From contig JAZRVW010000060.1 of the NCBI GenBank assembly GCA_045599385.1, positions 1 to 57,251 of the forward strand: DNA of 57,251 nucleotides, given 5' to 3'. The notes beneath the pieces are model-generated. The model made no database searches. It was not told the DNA's origin and was given only the letters and a program-made list of their open reading frames with translations. Each line of letters opens with the position of its first letter. The first letter of the stretch is position 1. The DNA comes from F23-B02 sp045599385 (GTDB taxonomy: Bacteria > Bacillota > Clostridia > Oscillospirales > Oscillospiraceae). A program made the position numbers and the translations under genes. This document shows, in pieces, positions 1-7,922 of this stretch.

Positions 1-525
1 CCCGAAGAGGCAAGCCTGCTGTATATGGCTGTTTCTACGGACTGCGGCTGCTTCCGCTATGCAAATGTTACATCTGAAACCTTTGCCGCCGCAAGCGAGC
101 TTGCAGAATACGGCGCCGAGGTTCAAAAGCTTAATTTTGAGCTTTTCAGACAGGTTTCACGGGCAAGAATTATCCTTGAGGGCATGATTTCTGCAGGGCT
201 TAAGTTTTATCATAACGGCAAGCTTGTTGTTGCAACGGTAACCAATGAAATGATGGAAACCGCCGGCGCAACGGAAAATGACTGCGACGATATAGCCGGT
301 ATCCCGGGCAAAGTTGAAGGCTGCGTTGTAAGCATGGTTATACGTGAGCTTGGGGACGGAAAAACAAAGGTTTCTGTGCGTTCACAGCCCAGCTTTGACA
401 GCTCCGCAATCTGCGCAAAATTCGGTGGCGGAGGTCACAAAATGGCATCGGGCTGCACTATCAGCGCGTCACCCGATGAAGTGCGTAAAATGATGGTTGC
501 CGCAGTTGATGAGGTGTGGGCATGA
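1..525 (+). CDS. nrnA: NrnA-like DHH/DHHA1 phosphoesterase (oligoribonuclease/pAp phosphatase), 5' truncated by window
   Basis: The reading frame is open from base 1, so the gene begins upstream; 174 C-terminal residues are visible. The segment around TDCGCFRYANVT matches the end of the DHH catalytic domain, and GGGGHKMASG near residues 132-141 is the glycine-rich substrate-binding motif of the DHHA1 domain. Family members degrade nanoRNA from the 5' end and dephosphorylate 3',5'-pAp in the cytoplasm. The stop overlaps the truB start (ATGA), so the two are translationally coupled. The order nrnA-truB-ribF is the usual distal part of the nusA-infB-rbfA operon in Firmicutes, so infB and rbfA are expected just upstream (inference). 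Confidence 0.9.
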   Translation, partial: PEEASLLYMAVSTDCGCFRYANVTSETFAAASELAEYGAEVQKLNFELFRQVSRARIILEGMISAGLKFYHNGKLVVATVTNEMMETAGATENDCDDIAGIPGKVEGCVVSMVIRELGDGKTKVSVRSQPSFDSSAICAKFGGGGHKMASGCTISASPDEVRKMMVAAVDEVWA

Positions 526-1385
526 ATGGCATTCTCCTTGTAGACAAGCCTCAGGACTGGACAAGTCATGATGTCGTTGGAAAGCTTCGCGGTATTCTGC
601 ATGAACGCAGAATAGGACATTCGGGAACTCTTGACCCCATGGCAACGGGACTGCTCGTTGTTTTTGTAGGCAGGGCAACAAGAGCGGTTGAGTTTGCGGA
701 AGCTCACAGGAAGGAATATATTGCGCGACTGCGTCTCGGAATTACTACCGACTCTCAGGACATAACGGGATATGTTTTGCATGAAACAGCGCAGAATGTT
801 ACCGAAAACCAGCTCAAATCCGTATTATCTGAATTTTTTGGAGATATTCAGCAGATTCCGCCCATGTACTCCGCAATCAAAATTGGCGGAAAAAAGCTGT
901 ATGAGCTTGCGAGAAAAGGCGAAAGCGTGGAACGCAGGCCAAGAAATGTCAATATATCTAAGCTTGAGATTACGGGCAGGGAAGACGGGGATTATATTCT
1001 TGATGTTTGCTGCTCAAAGGGAACATATATCCGAACGCTTTGCAATGATATCGGCGAAAAGCTGGGCTGTGGCGGTTGCATGAGTTCTCTGCGCAGAGTC
1101 AAGGCGGGAATGTTTGACATTGTGGAAGCGCATACAATTGAGGAAATTGCAGAAAGCCCTGAAAAGTACTTAATTCCCGTAGATAAGCTCTTTTGTGAAT
1201 ATCCCGGTATTACAGTTGATAAACGGACAGAGAGCAAGCTCAGAAACGGCAATTTCATTAATTCTTCCGTATCTGACGGAACATACCGTGTTTACGGCGA
1301 AAGCGGAGAATTTCTGCTTCTCGGCGAAGTTCGGCAGGGGATACTTAAAACGATAAAGAATTTTTTTGAGGTAAATAATGGATAA
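522..1385 (+). CDS. truB: tRNA pseudouridine(55) synthase TruB
   Basis: 287 residues. TruB isomerises U55 of the T-loop of tRNAs to pseudouridine. The N-terminus NGILLVDKPQDWTSHDVV is family-typical, and GHSGTLDPMATG contains the catalytic Asp at residue 38. A C-terminal PUA-like segment follows from about residue 225. An in-frame GTG six bases upstream (516) is possible, but the ATG at 522 gives the standard N-terminus and overlaps the nrnA stop; GAGG lies just upstream. The end overlaps the ribF start by 8 bases, so nrnA, truB and ribF form one coupled operon. Confidence 0.95.
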   Translation: MNGILLVDKPQDWTSHDVVGKLRGILHERRIGHSGTLDPMATGLLVVFVGRATRAVEFAEAHRKEYIARLRLGITTDSQDITGYVLHETAQNVTENQLKSVLSEFFGDIQQIPPMYSAIKIGGKKLYELARKGESVERRPRNVNISKLEITGREDGDYILDVCCSKGTYIRTLCNDIGEKLGCGGCMSSLRRVKAGMFDIVEAHTIEEIAESPEKYLIPVDKLFCEYPGITVDKRTESKLRNGNFINSSVSDGTYRVYGESGEFLLLGEVRQGILKTIKNFFEVNNG

Positions 1386-2376
1386 CTCTAAAAGAGTCGT
1401 TGCAATCGGCTTTTTTGACGGCATACATGTAGGTCATGCCGCGCTTCTTAATAAAACAAAGGAACGTGCAGCTGAAATCGGAGCAATTCCGTCGGTTCTT
1501 ACCTTTGATGTTCACCCTGACAATCTCGTGTTTGGCAAGGATGTTCCGCTTCTTAACAGCGCAAACGGACGAGAAAGCATTATCCGACGTGAATTCGGCA
1601 TAGAAAATGTTGTTTTTATCCACTTCAATCAGAGAGTCATGCACATGGACTGGAAGGAATTTGTTGATGAAATCATCAACGAGCTTAATGTCGCATGGAT
1701 TGTTGTAGGACATGATTTCTGCTTCGGATATAAGGGCATGGGAAATGCCGCGCGCCTGAAGGAGTACAGTGAGAGCCTCGGAATTGGCTGCGATATTATT
1801 CCGGCTGTCTGCAGAGACGGCATCGTTGTCAGTTCTACAAATATCAGAAAGCTTATCGAAGCAGGCGAGATTGAAAAGGCAAATGAATATCTGGGACATG
1901 CTCACACTCTTGAAGATACCGTACGTACGGGATATCATCTCGGAACAAAAATGGGTGCGCCGACAATTAATATGAAGCTTCCCGAGGGCGTTCTTGTTCC
2001 GCGCTTCGGCGTATATGCCGCAAAGGTGTTCCTTGATGATGGTTCTGAGCATATTGCAGTTACGAATGTGGGCGTAAGACCTACAGTAAGTGATGAAAAC
2101 CGTGTGAGCGTTGAAAGCTTTATTGTTGATTTCAACGGAAACCTTTATGACCGTCACGTCAGACTTGAGCTTCACAGCTTTCTGCGTCCGGAACAGAAGT
2201 TCGCATCTCAGGAAGAGCTTGCGGCACATATTAAGCTCGATACTGAAAACGCCAGAAAATTCTTTGAAGCTGCTTTAGAGACTGCAAAAAACAATACAAA
2301 CAGCAAAAAAGACAATAGAGTAGCGGGGGAGCTTGAGGGGGCAAGACCCGCCTCAATCGGATCGCCGACAAGATAA
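1378..2376 (+). CDS. ribF: Bifunctional riboflavin kinase/FAD synthetase RibF
   Basis: 332 residues. RibF phosphorylates riboflavin to FMN and adenylates FMN to FAD. The N-terminal FAD synthetase domain shows the nucleotidyltransferase motif GFFDGIHVGH (residues 11-20). The flavokinase domain starts near residue 183, with GTKMGAPTIN as its ATP/flavin loop. The family usually ends close to the segment FFEAALETA (about residue 300). Here some 28 extra polar residues follow, ending in GARPASIGSPTR and encoded by GC-rich, hairpin-forming DNA; this tail is probably not functional. The stop codon lies inside the 5' arm of the following terminator. Last gene of the nrnA-truB-ribF operon. Confidence 0.93.
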   Translation: MDNSKRVVAIGFFDGIHVGHAALLNKTKERAAEIGAIPSVLTFDVHPDNLVFGKDVPLLNSANGRESIIRREFGIENVVFIHFNQRVMHMDWKEFVDEIINELNVAWIVVGHDFCFGYKGMGNAARLKEYSESLGIGCDIIPAVCRDGIVVSSTNIRKLIEAGEIEKANEYLGHAHTLEDTVRTGYHLGTKMGAPTINMKLPEGVLVPRFGVYAAKVFLDDGSEHIAVTNVGVRPTVSDENRVSVESFIVDFNGNLYDRHVRLELHSFLRPEQKFASQEELAAHIKLDTENARKFFEAALETAKNNTNSKKDNRVAGELEGARPASIGSPTR

Positions 2377-2402
2377 AAAGCCTTGATTTTTCAAGGCTTT
2401 TT
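2375..2402. terminator. Intrinsic terminator after ribF
   Basis: Twelve-base inverted repeat AAAAAGCCTTGA / TCAAGGCTTTTT with a 4-base loop; the T run is part of the 3' arm. It overlaps the ribF stop and can act in both directions between convergent ribF and gluQ. Confidence 0.85.
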
Positions 2403-2410
2403 ATCATAAA

Positions 2411-2438
2411 ACGAGCTGGAGACCTCCTGCTCGTTTTT
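2411..2438 (+). terminator. Second hairpin with T tail downstream of ribF
   Basis: ACGAGC (2411-2416) pairs with GCTCGT (2429-2434) and runs into TTTTT. A tandem back-up terminator is the simplest reading. Confidence 0.55.
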
Positions 2439-2458
2439 GTCGGCTTTTCGGCGCAGTT

Positions 2459-2480
2459 AAAAAAGTCTAAAGACTTTTTT
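2459..2480. terminator. Palindromic hairpin, likely terminator for gluQ
   Basis: AAAAAAGTCT / AGACTTTTTT, a perfect 10-base inverted repeat with a 2-base centre, 25 bases beyond the gluQ stop. On the minus strand it gives a short A/T-flanked hairpin with a T6 tail. Weak GC content, so efficiency is uncertain. Confidence 0.45.
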
Positions 2481-2504
2481 GGCAAGCTGAAAAGCAGCGT
2501 ATGA

Positions 2505-3443
2505 TTACCATTCGCTGCTTTTAATTTTTATATCTTCCACGCTTACTTTATCCCACGAGAAATCTGCGATTAATTCCTGCGGAGAAACAGGCGCGTCGCT
2601 TTCAGTAATTCCGTAAAGAAAAGCAATTTTTCCGATAAGCTCCTGGGGTGAATATTTTTGACGCAGAATTTCCGTACTTAAATCACCGTAGCGCTTTGAC
2701 ATCTTGCGCATATCGTCTGTTACGAGCAGAGGTGTGTGGCAGTATTCAGGTGGAGTACCGCCCATTTCCTCAATCAGCCATATCTGCTTCGCGGTTGAGC
2801 TTAATAAATCACGGCCGCGGACAACGCGGGTGACACCCATTTTCATATCGTCAACCGAAACGGCAAGCTGATATGCGTAAATCCCGTCTGAGCGTCTGAT
2901 GATAAAATCACCGCTGTCAGCGAGGTTTTCAAATACATCACCGTATTGCCCGTCGCAAAAGCGTATTGTTCTGTCAGGAACCTTTACCTTCCATGACGGA
3001 CGTCTGCCGCCGACCTCAAGCTTTCTGCGTTCCTCCGCAGACAAGAATCTGCACTTACAGCCGTAATCACATGAAGGTTCATCAGGGTGGGGAGCAGAGG
3101 CTGCAAGGCGCTGACTGCGGCTGCAATAGCACGGATAAACAAGACCTTTATCAAATAGAAGCTTGAAAGCCTCGTCATACAAAACCGTACGTGAGCTTTG
3201 GGCGTATTCGGGAGAAGACTCACACCAGCCCTTGTCCCAGGGTATTTCAAGCCATTTCAGATCGTCTGCGATTTTCAAGGCGTATTCACTTTTGCTTCTG
3301 TCACGGTCAAGGTCTTCCATGCGGAAAATCAGTTCGCCGTCATTTTTTCTGCAGTCAAGCCATGTGAGCAGGGAAGTGGCAATGTTGCCGAGGTGAAGCT
3401 GCCCGCTGGGACTTGGTGCATATCTGCATACGGTTTTTTTCAT
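2505..3443 (-). CDS. gluQ: Glutamyl-Q tRNA(Asp) synthetase
   Basis: 312 residues. The family attaches glutamate to queuosine at position 34 of tRNA(Asp). The class I signature is visible as YAPSPSGQLHLGN near the N-terminus, and the KMSKR loop is intact (MRKMSKRYGD). Cysteines in the YPCYC and CDYGCKC segments form the zinc site of this family, and the anticodon-binding domain of GluRS is absent, as expected at this length. The ATG at 3443 was chosen because AGGTGG sits 6 bases upstream; the in-frame ATG at 3458 lies before that RBS. It pairs functionally with queA and tgt at 20.8-23 kb, which make the queuosine. Single gene, convergent with ribF. Confidence 0.92.
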   Translation of the reverse strand: MKKTVCRYAPSPSGQLHLGNIATSLLTWLDCRKNDGELIFRMEDLDRDRSKSEYALKIADDLKWLEIPWDKGWCESSPEYAQSSRTVLYDEAFKLLFDKGLVYPCYCSRSQRLAASAPHPDEPSCDYGCKCRFLSAEERRKLEVGGRRPSWKVKVPDRTIRFCDGQYGDVFENLADSGDFIIRRSDGIYAYQLAVSVDDMKMGVTRVVRGRDLLSSTAKQIWLIEEMGGTPPEYCHTPLLVTDDMRKMSKRYGDLSTEILRQKYSPQELIGKIAFLYGITESDAPVSPQELIADFSWDKVSVEDIKIKSSEW

Positions 3444-3521
3444 GTTTCCACCTGTCATAAAGATGAAATGTAATGGTATTATTAAAACATAATTAGACGA
3501 AAATTAAAATATGTATGTACC

Positions 3522-3534
3522 ATTTTCGGAAAAT
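3522..3534. promoter_or_regulatory. Candidate operator upstream of the TetR-like gene
   Basis: ATTTTCGGAAAAT is a perfect 13-base palindrome with a single central base, 45 bases before the TetR-type start. Autoregulation through such a site is common in the family, but this is inference and the site is short and AT-rich. Confidence 0.3.
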
Positions 3535-3578
3535 ATGTGTTATATATTTATTATGAAACATCAGAAAGGGGTAATATT

Positions 3579-4136
3579 ATGGCAAGTTCCACTAAAGAAG
3601 CTCTTGGAAACGCATTGAAAAAAATGCTGACAGTAAAGCCCATTGACAAGATTACCGTAAAAGATCTTGTGGAGGAGTGCGGAGTAAACCGTCAGACCTT
3701 CTATTATCACTTTGACGATGTTTATGACCTGCTTGAGTGGGTTTTTGAAGAAGACGCAAACCGCGTTCTGCCCGATGAGATTTTCTATGATGAATGGCGC
3801 GAGAACGTAATGCTGTTCTTCCGCTATCTTTATGACAATAGAAGCTTCGTTCTGAATATATATAATTCTCAGAACCGTTCATATATGCTGCGTTATTTCA
3901 AGCGCAGACTGCATTACTGCATTCACGGCTTTGCGGTCATCGTTGCCGACGGAAGAAATATTGAGTGGTCTGATCTTGAGTTCGTCTGCGAGTTTTATGC
4001 ACAGGGTGTAGCTGGCCTTATTTCTCAGTGGCTTGATCTGAATATGGAGCTGCCACCCGAGATTACGGCTGAAAAGTTTATGCAGGTGCTTGACGGAAGC
4101 GTTGAGAGTATGCTGTCAAGATTCCAGAAGAATTAA
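3579..4136 (+). CDS. TetR/AcrR-family transcriptional regulator
   Basis: 185 residues. The N-terminal helix-turn-helix is clear: DKITVKDLVEECGVNRQTFYYHF (about residues 25-47) matches the TetR recognition helix, including the YYHF end. The C-terminal region, with an aromatic-rich helix pair around FVCEFYAQGVAGLISQW, resembles the C-terminal domain of DhaS-like TetR proteins; that subfamily call is tentative. The start at 3579 follows GAAAGGGG at 7-8 bases; an in-frame ATG further upstream lacks an RBS. It is monocistronic and ends in its own terminator. The ligand and target genes cannot be told from the sequence; no transporter or dihydroxyacetone kinase gene lies beside it. Confidence 0.88.
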   Translation: MASSTKEALGNALKKMLTVKPIDKITVKDLVEECGVNRQTFYYHFDDVYDLLEWVFEEDANRVLPDEIFYDEWRENVMLFFRYLYDNRSFVLNIYNSQNRSYMLRYFKRRLHYCIHGFAVIVADGRNIEWSDLEFVCEFYAQGVAGLISQWLDLNMELPPEITAEKFMQVLDGSVESMLSRFQKN

Positions 4137-4149
4137 TTTTAAAAACCTT

Positions 4150-4178
4150 GCCCTCCGATTTATGTCGGAGGGCTTTTT
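4150..4178 (+). terminator. Intrinsic terminator after the TetR-like gene
   Basis: GCCCTCCGA (4150-4158) / TCGGAGGGC (4165-4173) with a 6-base loop, followed by TTTTT. Confidence 0.9.
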
Positions 4179-4181
4179 GTG

Positions 4182-4210
4182 TTGAAAGAATTTAAATAAA
4201 AGGATATAAT
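4182..4210 (+). promoter_or_regulatory. SigA-type promoter for the ybaK-uvrA operon
   Basis: TTGAAA (4182-4187), 17-base spacer, TATAAT (4205-4210), 24 bases before the ybaK start. Confidence 0.8.
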
Positions 4211-4233
4211 ACTTAAGATAAGGTGGTAAGTAT

Positions 4234-4713
4234 ATGAAAGAACAGAAAACAAATGTAATGCGACTTCTGGAGCAGAAAAAAATCAAATACATACCCCATG
4301 AGTATCCGCACGGCGATGAAGCGGTTGACGGACTGACGGTTGCCGAAATTTGCGGACAGAATCCGGAGCAGGTGTTTAAAACCCTCGTCGCACGTGGGGC
4401 GAGCAAGAGTGTTTATGTTTTTGTAATTCCCGTCACTAATGAGCTTAATCTTAAGAAAGCGGCAAAAGCGGCAGGTGAGAAGTCGGTGGCTATGATTCAT
4501 GTTAGCGAGATAAATGCTCTGACGGGCTATGTCCGCGGCGGCTGTTCTCCCGTGGGTATGAAGAAGCAGTATAAAACCTTCTTCAATGAGTCTGCTAAGG
4601 CATTGGATACAATCATGGTCAGCGCAGGAAAAATCGGCTATCAGGTGGAGCTTGATCCTGATGAGCTGATAAAACTTACACGTGGAATTTACGCGGATTT
4701 GGTAGAAGAATAA
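4234..4713 (+). CDS. ybaK: Cys-tRNA(Pro) deacylase, YbaK/EbsC family
   Basis: 159 residues, the full length of this single-domain family. YbaK hydrolyses Cys mischarged on tRNA(Pro). Family features are VFKTLVARG, the conserved lysine region KKAAKAAGEKSV (residues 71-82), GYVRGGCSPVGMKK and a C-terminal VSAGKIGYQVELDP. An RBS-like AAGGTGG precedes the start. The stop shares bases with the uvrA ATG (TAATG), so ybaK and uvrA are co-translated. Confidence 0.93.
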   Translation: MKEQKTNVMRLLEQKKIKYIPHEYPHGDEAVDGLTVAEICGQNPEQVFKTLVARGASKSVYVFVIPVTNELNLKKAAKAAGEKSVAMIHVSEINALTGYVRGGCSPVGMKKQYKTFFNESAKALDTIMVSAGKIGYQVELDPDELIKLTRGIYADLVEE

Positions 4714-7547
4714 TGAGTAACAGCATAATAATCAAGGGCGCAAGAACCCATAATCTGAAAAATATTGATATTGAGATTCCCCGCGATAAGCTTGTTGTAA
4801 TGACAGGCCTTTCGGGAAGCGGAAAGTCAAGCCTTGCATTTGATACTATATACGCCGAAGGTCAGCGACGCTATGTCGAGAGCCTTTCGTCCTACGCAAG
4901 ACAGTTTCTCGGTCAGATGGACAAGCCTGACCTTGATAACATTCAGGGATTATCGCCTGCAATCTCCATTGATCAGAAGACAAGCTCCCGCAATCCGCGT
5001 TCAACTGTCGGAACCGTTACGGAGATTTACGACTATATGCGTCTGCTGTGGGCACGCATCGGCGTTCCCCATTGCCCTAAATGCGGCAAGGAAATCCGCC
5101 AGCAGACCATTGACCAGATAATCGACCAGCTTATGCTTTTGCCCGAGGGGACAAAGCTTCAGATTCTTGCACCGGTTATCCGGGCAAGAAAAGGCGAATA
5201 TCTCAAAATTTTTGAGGATGCAAGGCGTTCGGGCTTCGTGCGCGCACGTGTTGACGGAAGCCTTTATGATCTTTCCGAGGAAATAAAGCTCGATAAGAAT
5301 AAAAAGCACAACATAGAAATAATCGTTGACAGAATTGTTATTAAGCCCGATATTAACCGCAGGCTCACGGACTCCGTTGAAACTGCCTGCTCACTTGCCG
5401 ATGGGCTTGTGATTGCCGATGTTGTAAGCGAAAAACGTGAAATCATGTTTTCGCAGAATTATGCCTGCCCCGATTGTAATGTTTCCATTGAGGAGCTTGC
5501 ACCGAGAATGTTCTCATTCAACACTCCGTATGGCGCGTGCCCGAAGTGCGACGGTCTGGGTGTGCAGCTTCTTGTTGACCCTAATCTCATTATTCCCGAT
5601 GACGAGCTGAGCCTCAGCGAAGGCGCTGTGGTTGCATCGGGCTGGAATGTTGCAAACGGAAGCGCAATTGCCAGAATGTATTTTGAGGCGCTTGCAAATA
5701 AATACAGCTTCAAGATGACAACTCCCGTAAAGGATTTGCCGAAAGACGCCCTTGATGCCCTGCTTTACGGAACAAAGGGCGAAGCACTTAATATGCACTA
5801 TGACAGGGAACACAGCTCAGGCTCGTTCTCAGGGACTTATTCAAAGTCATTTGAAGGTGTATGTAAGAATATTGAGCGCAGATACCGTGAAACCCAGAGT
5901 CCCGCCATGCGCGCCGAGCTTGAGGAATGTATGTCCGAGATAATGTGCCCTGATTGTAAGGGCAAACGTTTGCGTAAGGAAGCTCTTGCCGTCACTGTCG
6001 GAGGTAAAAGCATTGCGGACATGGGCGATATGTCAATTTCCGAAGCAATTGACTTTATTGACAGCCTTGAGCTCAGCCCGAAGGAGCTTATTATTGCAGA
6101 GCGCATTGTAAAGGAAATCAAATCACGTCTTGGTTTCCTTAAAAATGTCGGCTTGCAGTATCTAACTCTATCAAGAGGCGCGGCAAGTCTTTCAGGCGGA
6201 GAAAGTCAGAGAATAAGACTTGCAACCCAGATAGGCGCATCGCTTATGGGCGTTCTTTATATTCTTGATGAGCCAAGTATAGGCCTGCATCAACGTGACA
6301 ATGAAAAGCTTCTGAAAACTCTTCAGAAGCTTCGCGACCTTGGCAATACCCTTATTGTCGTTGAACATGATGAGGACACCATACGCACAGCGGATTATAT
6401 TGTTGACATCGGTCCGAAGGCAGGTGTTCACGGCGGTGAGGTGCTTTGTGCAGGTACGGTTGAGGATATCTGCGCCTGCGAACGCTCAATTACGGGTCAA
6501 TATTTAAGCGGCAAGCTTAAGATACCCGTTCCCGAAGAACGCAGAAGGGCTGAGAGAGGCTTTGTGACCGTTCATGGAGCGGCGGAGAATAACCTGAAAG
6601 GAATTGATGTTTCTTTCCCCATAGGCCTTGTGACCTGTGTTACCGGCGTTTCTGGAAGCGGTAAGTCATCACTTGTTAATGAAATCCTTTATAAGACTCT
6701 TGCCGCTGAGAAGAACAGAGCGAAGCTTAAGCCCGGCAAATGTGAGGGTATAAGCGGAACAGAAACACTCGATAAGGTTATTGCCATTGACCAGAGCCCC
6801 ATCGGCAGAACACCTCGCTCAAACCCCGCAACCTATACGGGACTGTTCAATGATATACGCGAGCTTTTTGCATCTACTGAAGATGCAAGAATCCGCGGCT
6901 ATAATTCCGGAAGATTTTCCTTCAATGTCAAGGGCGGACGCTGCGAGGCCTGCAAGGGTGACGGTGTACAGCGTATTGAAATGCACTTTTTGCCCGATGT
7001 CTACGTACCCTGCGATGTATGCGGCGGCAAGCGTTATAACAGAGAAACCCTTGAGGTCAGGTATAAGGGTAAAAATATAAACGACGTTCTGGAAATGACT
7101 GTTGAGGAAGCCAGCGATTTCTTTGCCAATCTGCCCAAGCTCCGCAGTAAGCTGGATACACTGCTTGATGTCGGACTTGGCTATATTAAGCTCGGACAGT
7201 CTAGCACAACGCTTTCGGGCGGAGAAGCTCAGCGCGTCAAGCTTGCAACCGAACTGTCAAAGCGCAGTACGGGAAATACCGTTTATGTGCTTGATGAACC
7301 CACAACCGGCCTGCACATTGCAGATGTACACAAGCTTATTCACATCATTGACCGCCTTGCAGACGCGGGAAATACTATTGTGATAATTGAGCATAACCTT
7401 GATGTAATAAAATGCGCCGATTACATTGTCGACCTCGGCCCTGAAGGCGGCAGCGGAGGCGGCACGCTTGTGTTTGCAGGAACTCCCGAAGAGTGCGCAA
7501 AATGCGATGAAAGCTTTACCGGGCAGTTTCTGAAAAGAATGCTTTAA
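4713..7547 (+). CDS. uvrA: Excinuclease ABC subunit A (UvrA)
   Basis: 944 residues, full length. UvrA is the DNA damage sensor of nucleotide excision repair and loads UvrB. Two ABC ATPase units are present: Walker A GLSGSGKSS near residue 32 and GVSGSGKSS near residue 645. ABC signatures are LSGGESQRIRLA and LSGGEAQRVKLA, and Walker B/D-loop segments are YILDEPSIGLH and YVLDEPTTGLH. Zinc modules appear as CPKC, CPDC/CPKC and CEACKGDG with CDVCGG. uvrB and uvrC are not in the window. It overlaps ybaK upstream and is followed after 42 bases by a small membrane protein gene. Confidence 0.98.
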   Translation: MSNSIIIKGARTHNLKNIDIEIPRDKLVVMTGLSGSGKSSLAFDTIYAEGQRRYVESLSSYARQFLGQMDKPDLDNIQGLSPAISIDQKTSSRNPRSTVGTVTEIYDYMRLLWARIGVPHCPKCGKEIRQQTIDQIIDQLMLLPEGTKLQILAPVIRARKGEYLKIFEDARRSGFVRARVDGSLYDLSEEIKLDKNKKHNIEIIVDRIVIKPDINRRLTDSVETACSLADGLVIADVVSEKREIMFSQNYACPDCNVSIEELAPRMFSFNTPYGACPKCDGLGVQLLVDPNLIIPDDELSLSEGAVVASGWNVANGSAIARMYFEALANKYSFKMTTPVKDLPKDALDALLYGTKGEALNMHYDREHSSGSFSGTYSKSFEGVCKNIERRYRETQSPAMRAELEECMSEIMCPDCKGKRLRKEALAVTVGGKSIADMGDMSISEAIDFIDSLELSPKELIIAERIVKEIKSRLGFLKNVGLQYLTLSRGAASLSGGESQRIRLATQIGASLMGVLYILDEPSIGLHQRDNEKLLKTLQKLRDLGNTLIVVEHDEDTIRTADYIVDIGPKAGVHGGEVLCAGTVEDICACERSITGQYLSGKLKIPVPEERRRAERGFVTVHGAAENNLKGIDVSFPIGLVTCVTGVSGSGKSSLVNEILYKTLAAEKNRAKLKPGKCEGISGTETLDKVIAIDQSPIGRTPRSNPATYTGLFNDIRELFASTEDARIRGYNSGRFSFNVKGGRCEACKGDGVQRIEMHFLPDVYVPCDVCGGKRYNRETLEVRYKGKNINDVLEMTVEEASDFFANLPKLRSKLDTLLDVGLGYIKLGQSSTTLSGGEAQRVKLATELSKRSTGNTVYVLDEPTTGLHIADVHKLIHIIDRLADAGNTIVIIEHNLDVIKCADYIVDLGPEGGSGGGTLVFAGTPEECAKCDESFTGQFLKRML

Positions 7548-7557
7548 CAAATTGCAG

Positions 7558-7587
7558 CAGCGCTCCATATTATGAATGGGGGTGCTG
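7558..7587 (+). promoter_or_regulatory. Hairpin covering the ribosome binding site of the 7590 gene
   Basis: CAGCGCTCCAT (7558-7568) pairs with ATGGGGGTGCTG (7576-7587), allowing two G-U pairs and one bulged G, with loop ATTATGA. The 3' arm contains the Shine-Dalgarno GGGGGTG of the gene starting at 7590. No T run follows, so it is not a typical terminator. CATATTAT at 7566-7573 resembles a sigma-E -10 (two mismatches). Confidence 0.5.
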
Positions 7588-7589
7588 AT

Positions 7590-7922
7590 ATGTGGTTTGA
7601 TTTTGCAATTGCGCTGATATTTGCGGCGCTGCTGGTATTGATTGCATGGGGCTTTAAAGGCAGGCTTCTTACTCCCGTTGTTTCGGGGGAAAACACGCAT
7701 ATAACGCTTAATGTTGAAGTTAACGGCATGGAGCCCTGCATCGAAAATACGCTCAAGAGCCTTGTTTGGCTTCATGAAAGCAAAACTTTGACTGCCGATA
7801 TCGTTTTGCATGTATCAGCCGAGGATATGTCAACGCGCCACATTGCCGAAACCTATGCGGCAAAATATAACTTTATCAAATGCTGTTACGGAGATAATCT
7901 ATGGAAGAGCTCGCAGAATTAA
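7590..7922 (+). CDS. Small membrane-anchored protein of unknown function
   Basis: 110 residues. One N-terminal membrane segment is seen (about residues 4-21, AIALIFAALLVLIAWGF), then a soluble domain of about 85 residues with predicted alternating strands and helices (ITLNVEVNGME, TADIVLHVSAED, HIAETYAAKYNFIKCC). I do not recognise the family. The start at 7590 is set by GGGGGTG 6 bases upstream; the ATG at 7572 lies before that RBS. It overlaps recD2 by 22 bases, so the two are coupled. The RBS lies in a hairpin like those of sporulation genes elsewhere in this window, which hints at, but does not show, sporulation-linked expression. Confidence 0.7.
   Translation: MWFDFAIALIFAALLVLIAWGFKGRLLTPVVSGENTHITLNVEVNGMEPCIENTLKSLVWLHESKTLTADIVLHVSAEDMSTRHIAETYAAKYNFIKCCYGDNLWKSSQN

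Noticed and set aside
1345..2229. 294-codon open frame antisense to ribF
   Set aside because: It lies wholly within ribF, has no RBS and no recognisable domain; its composition is the shadow of the biased codons of ribF.
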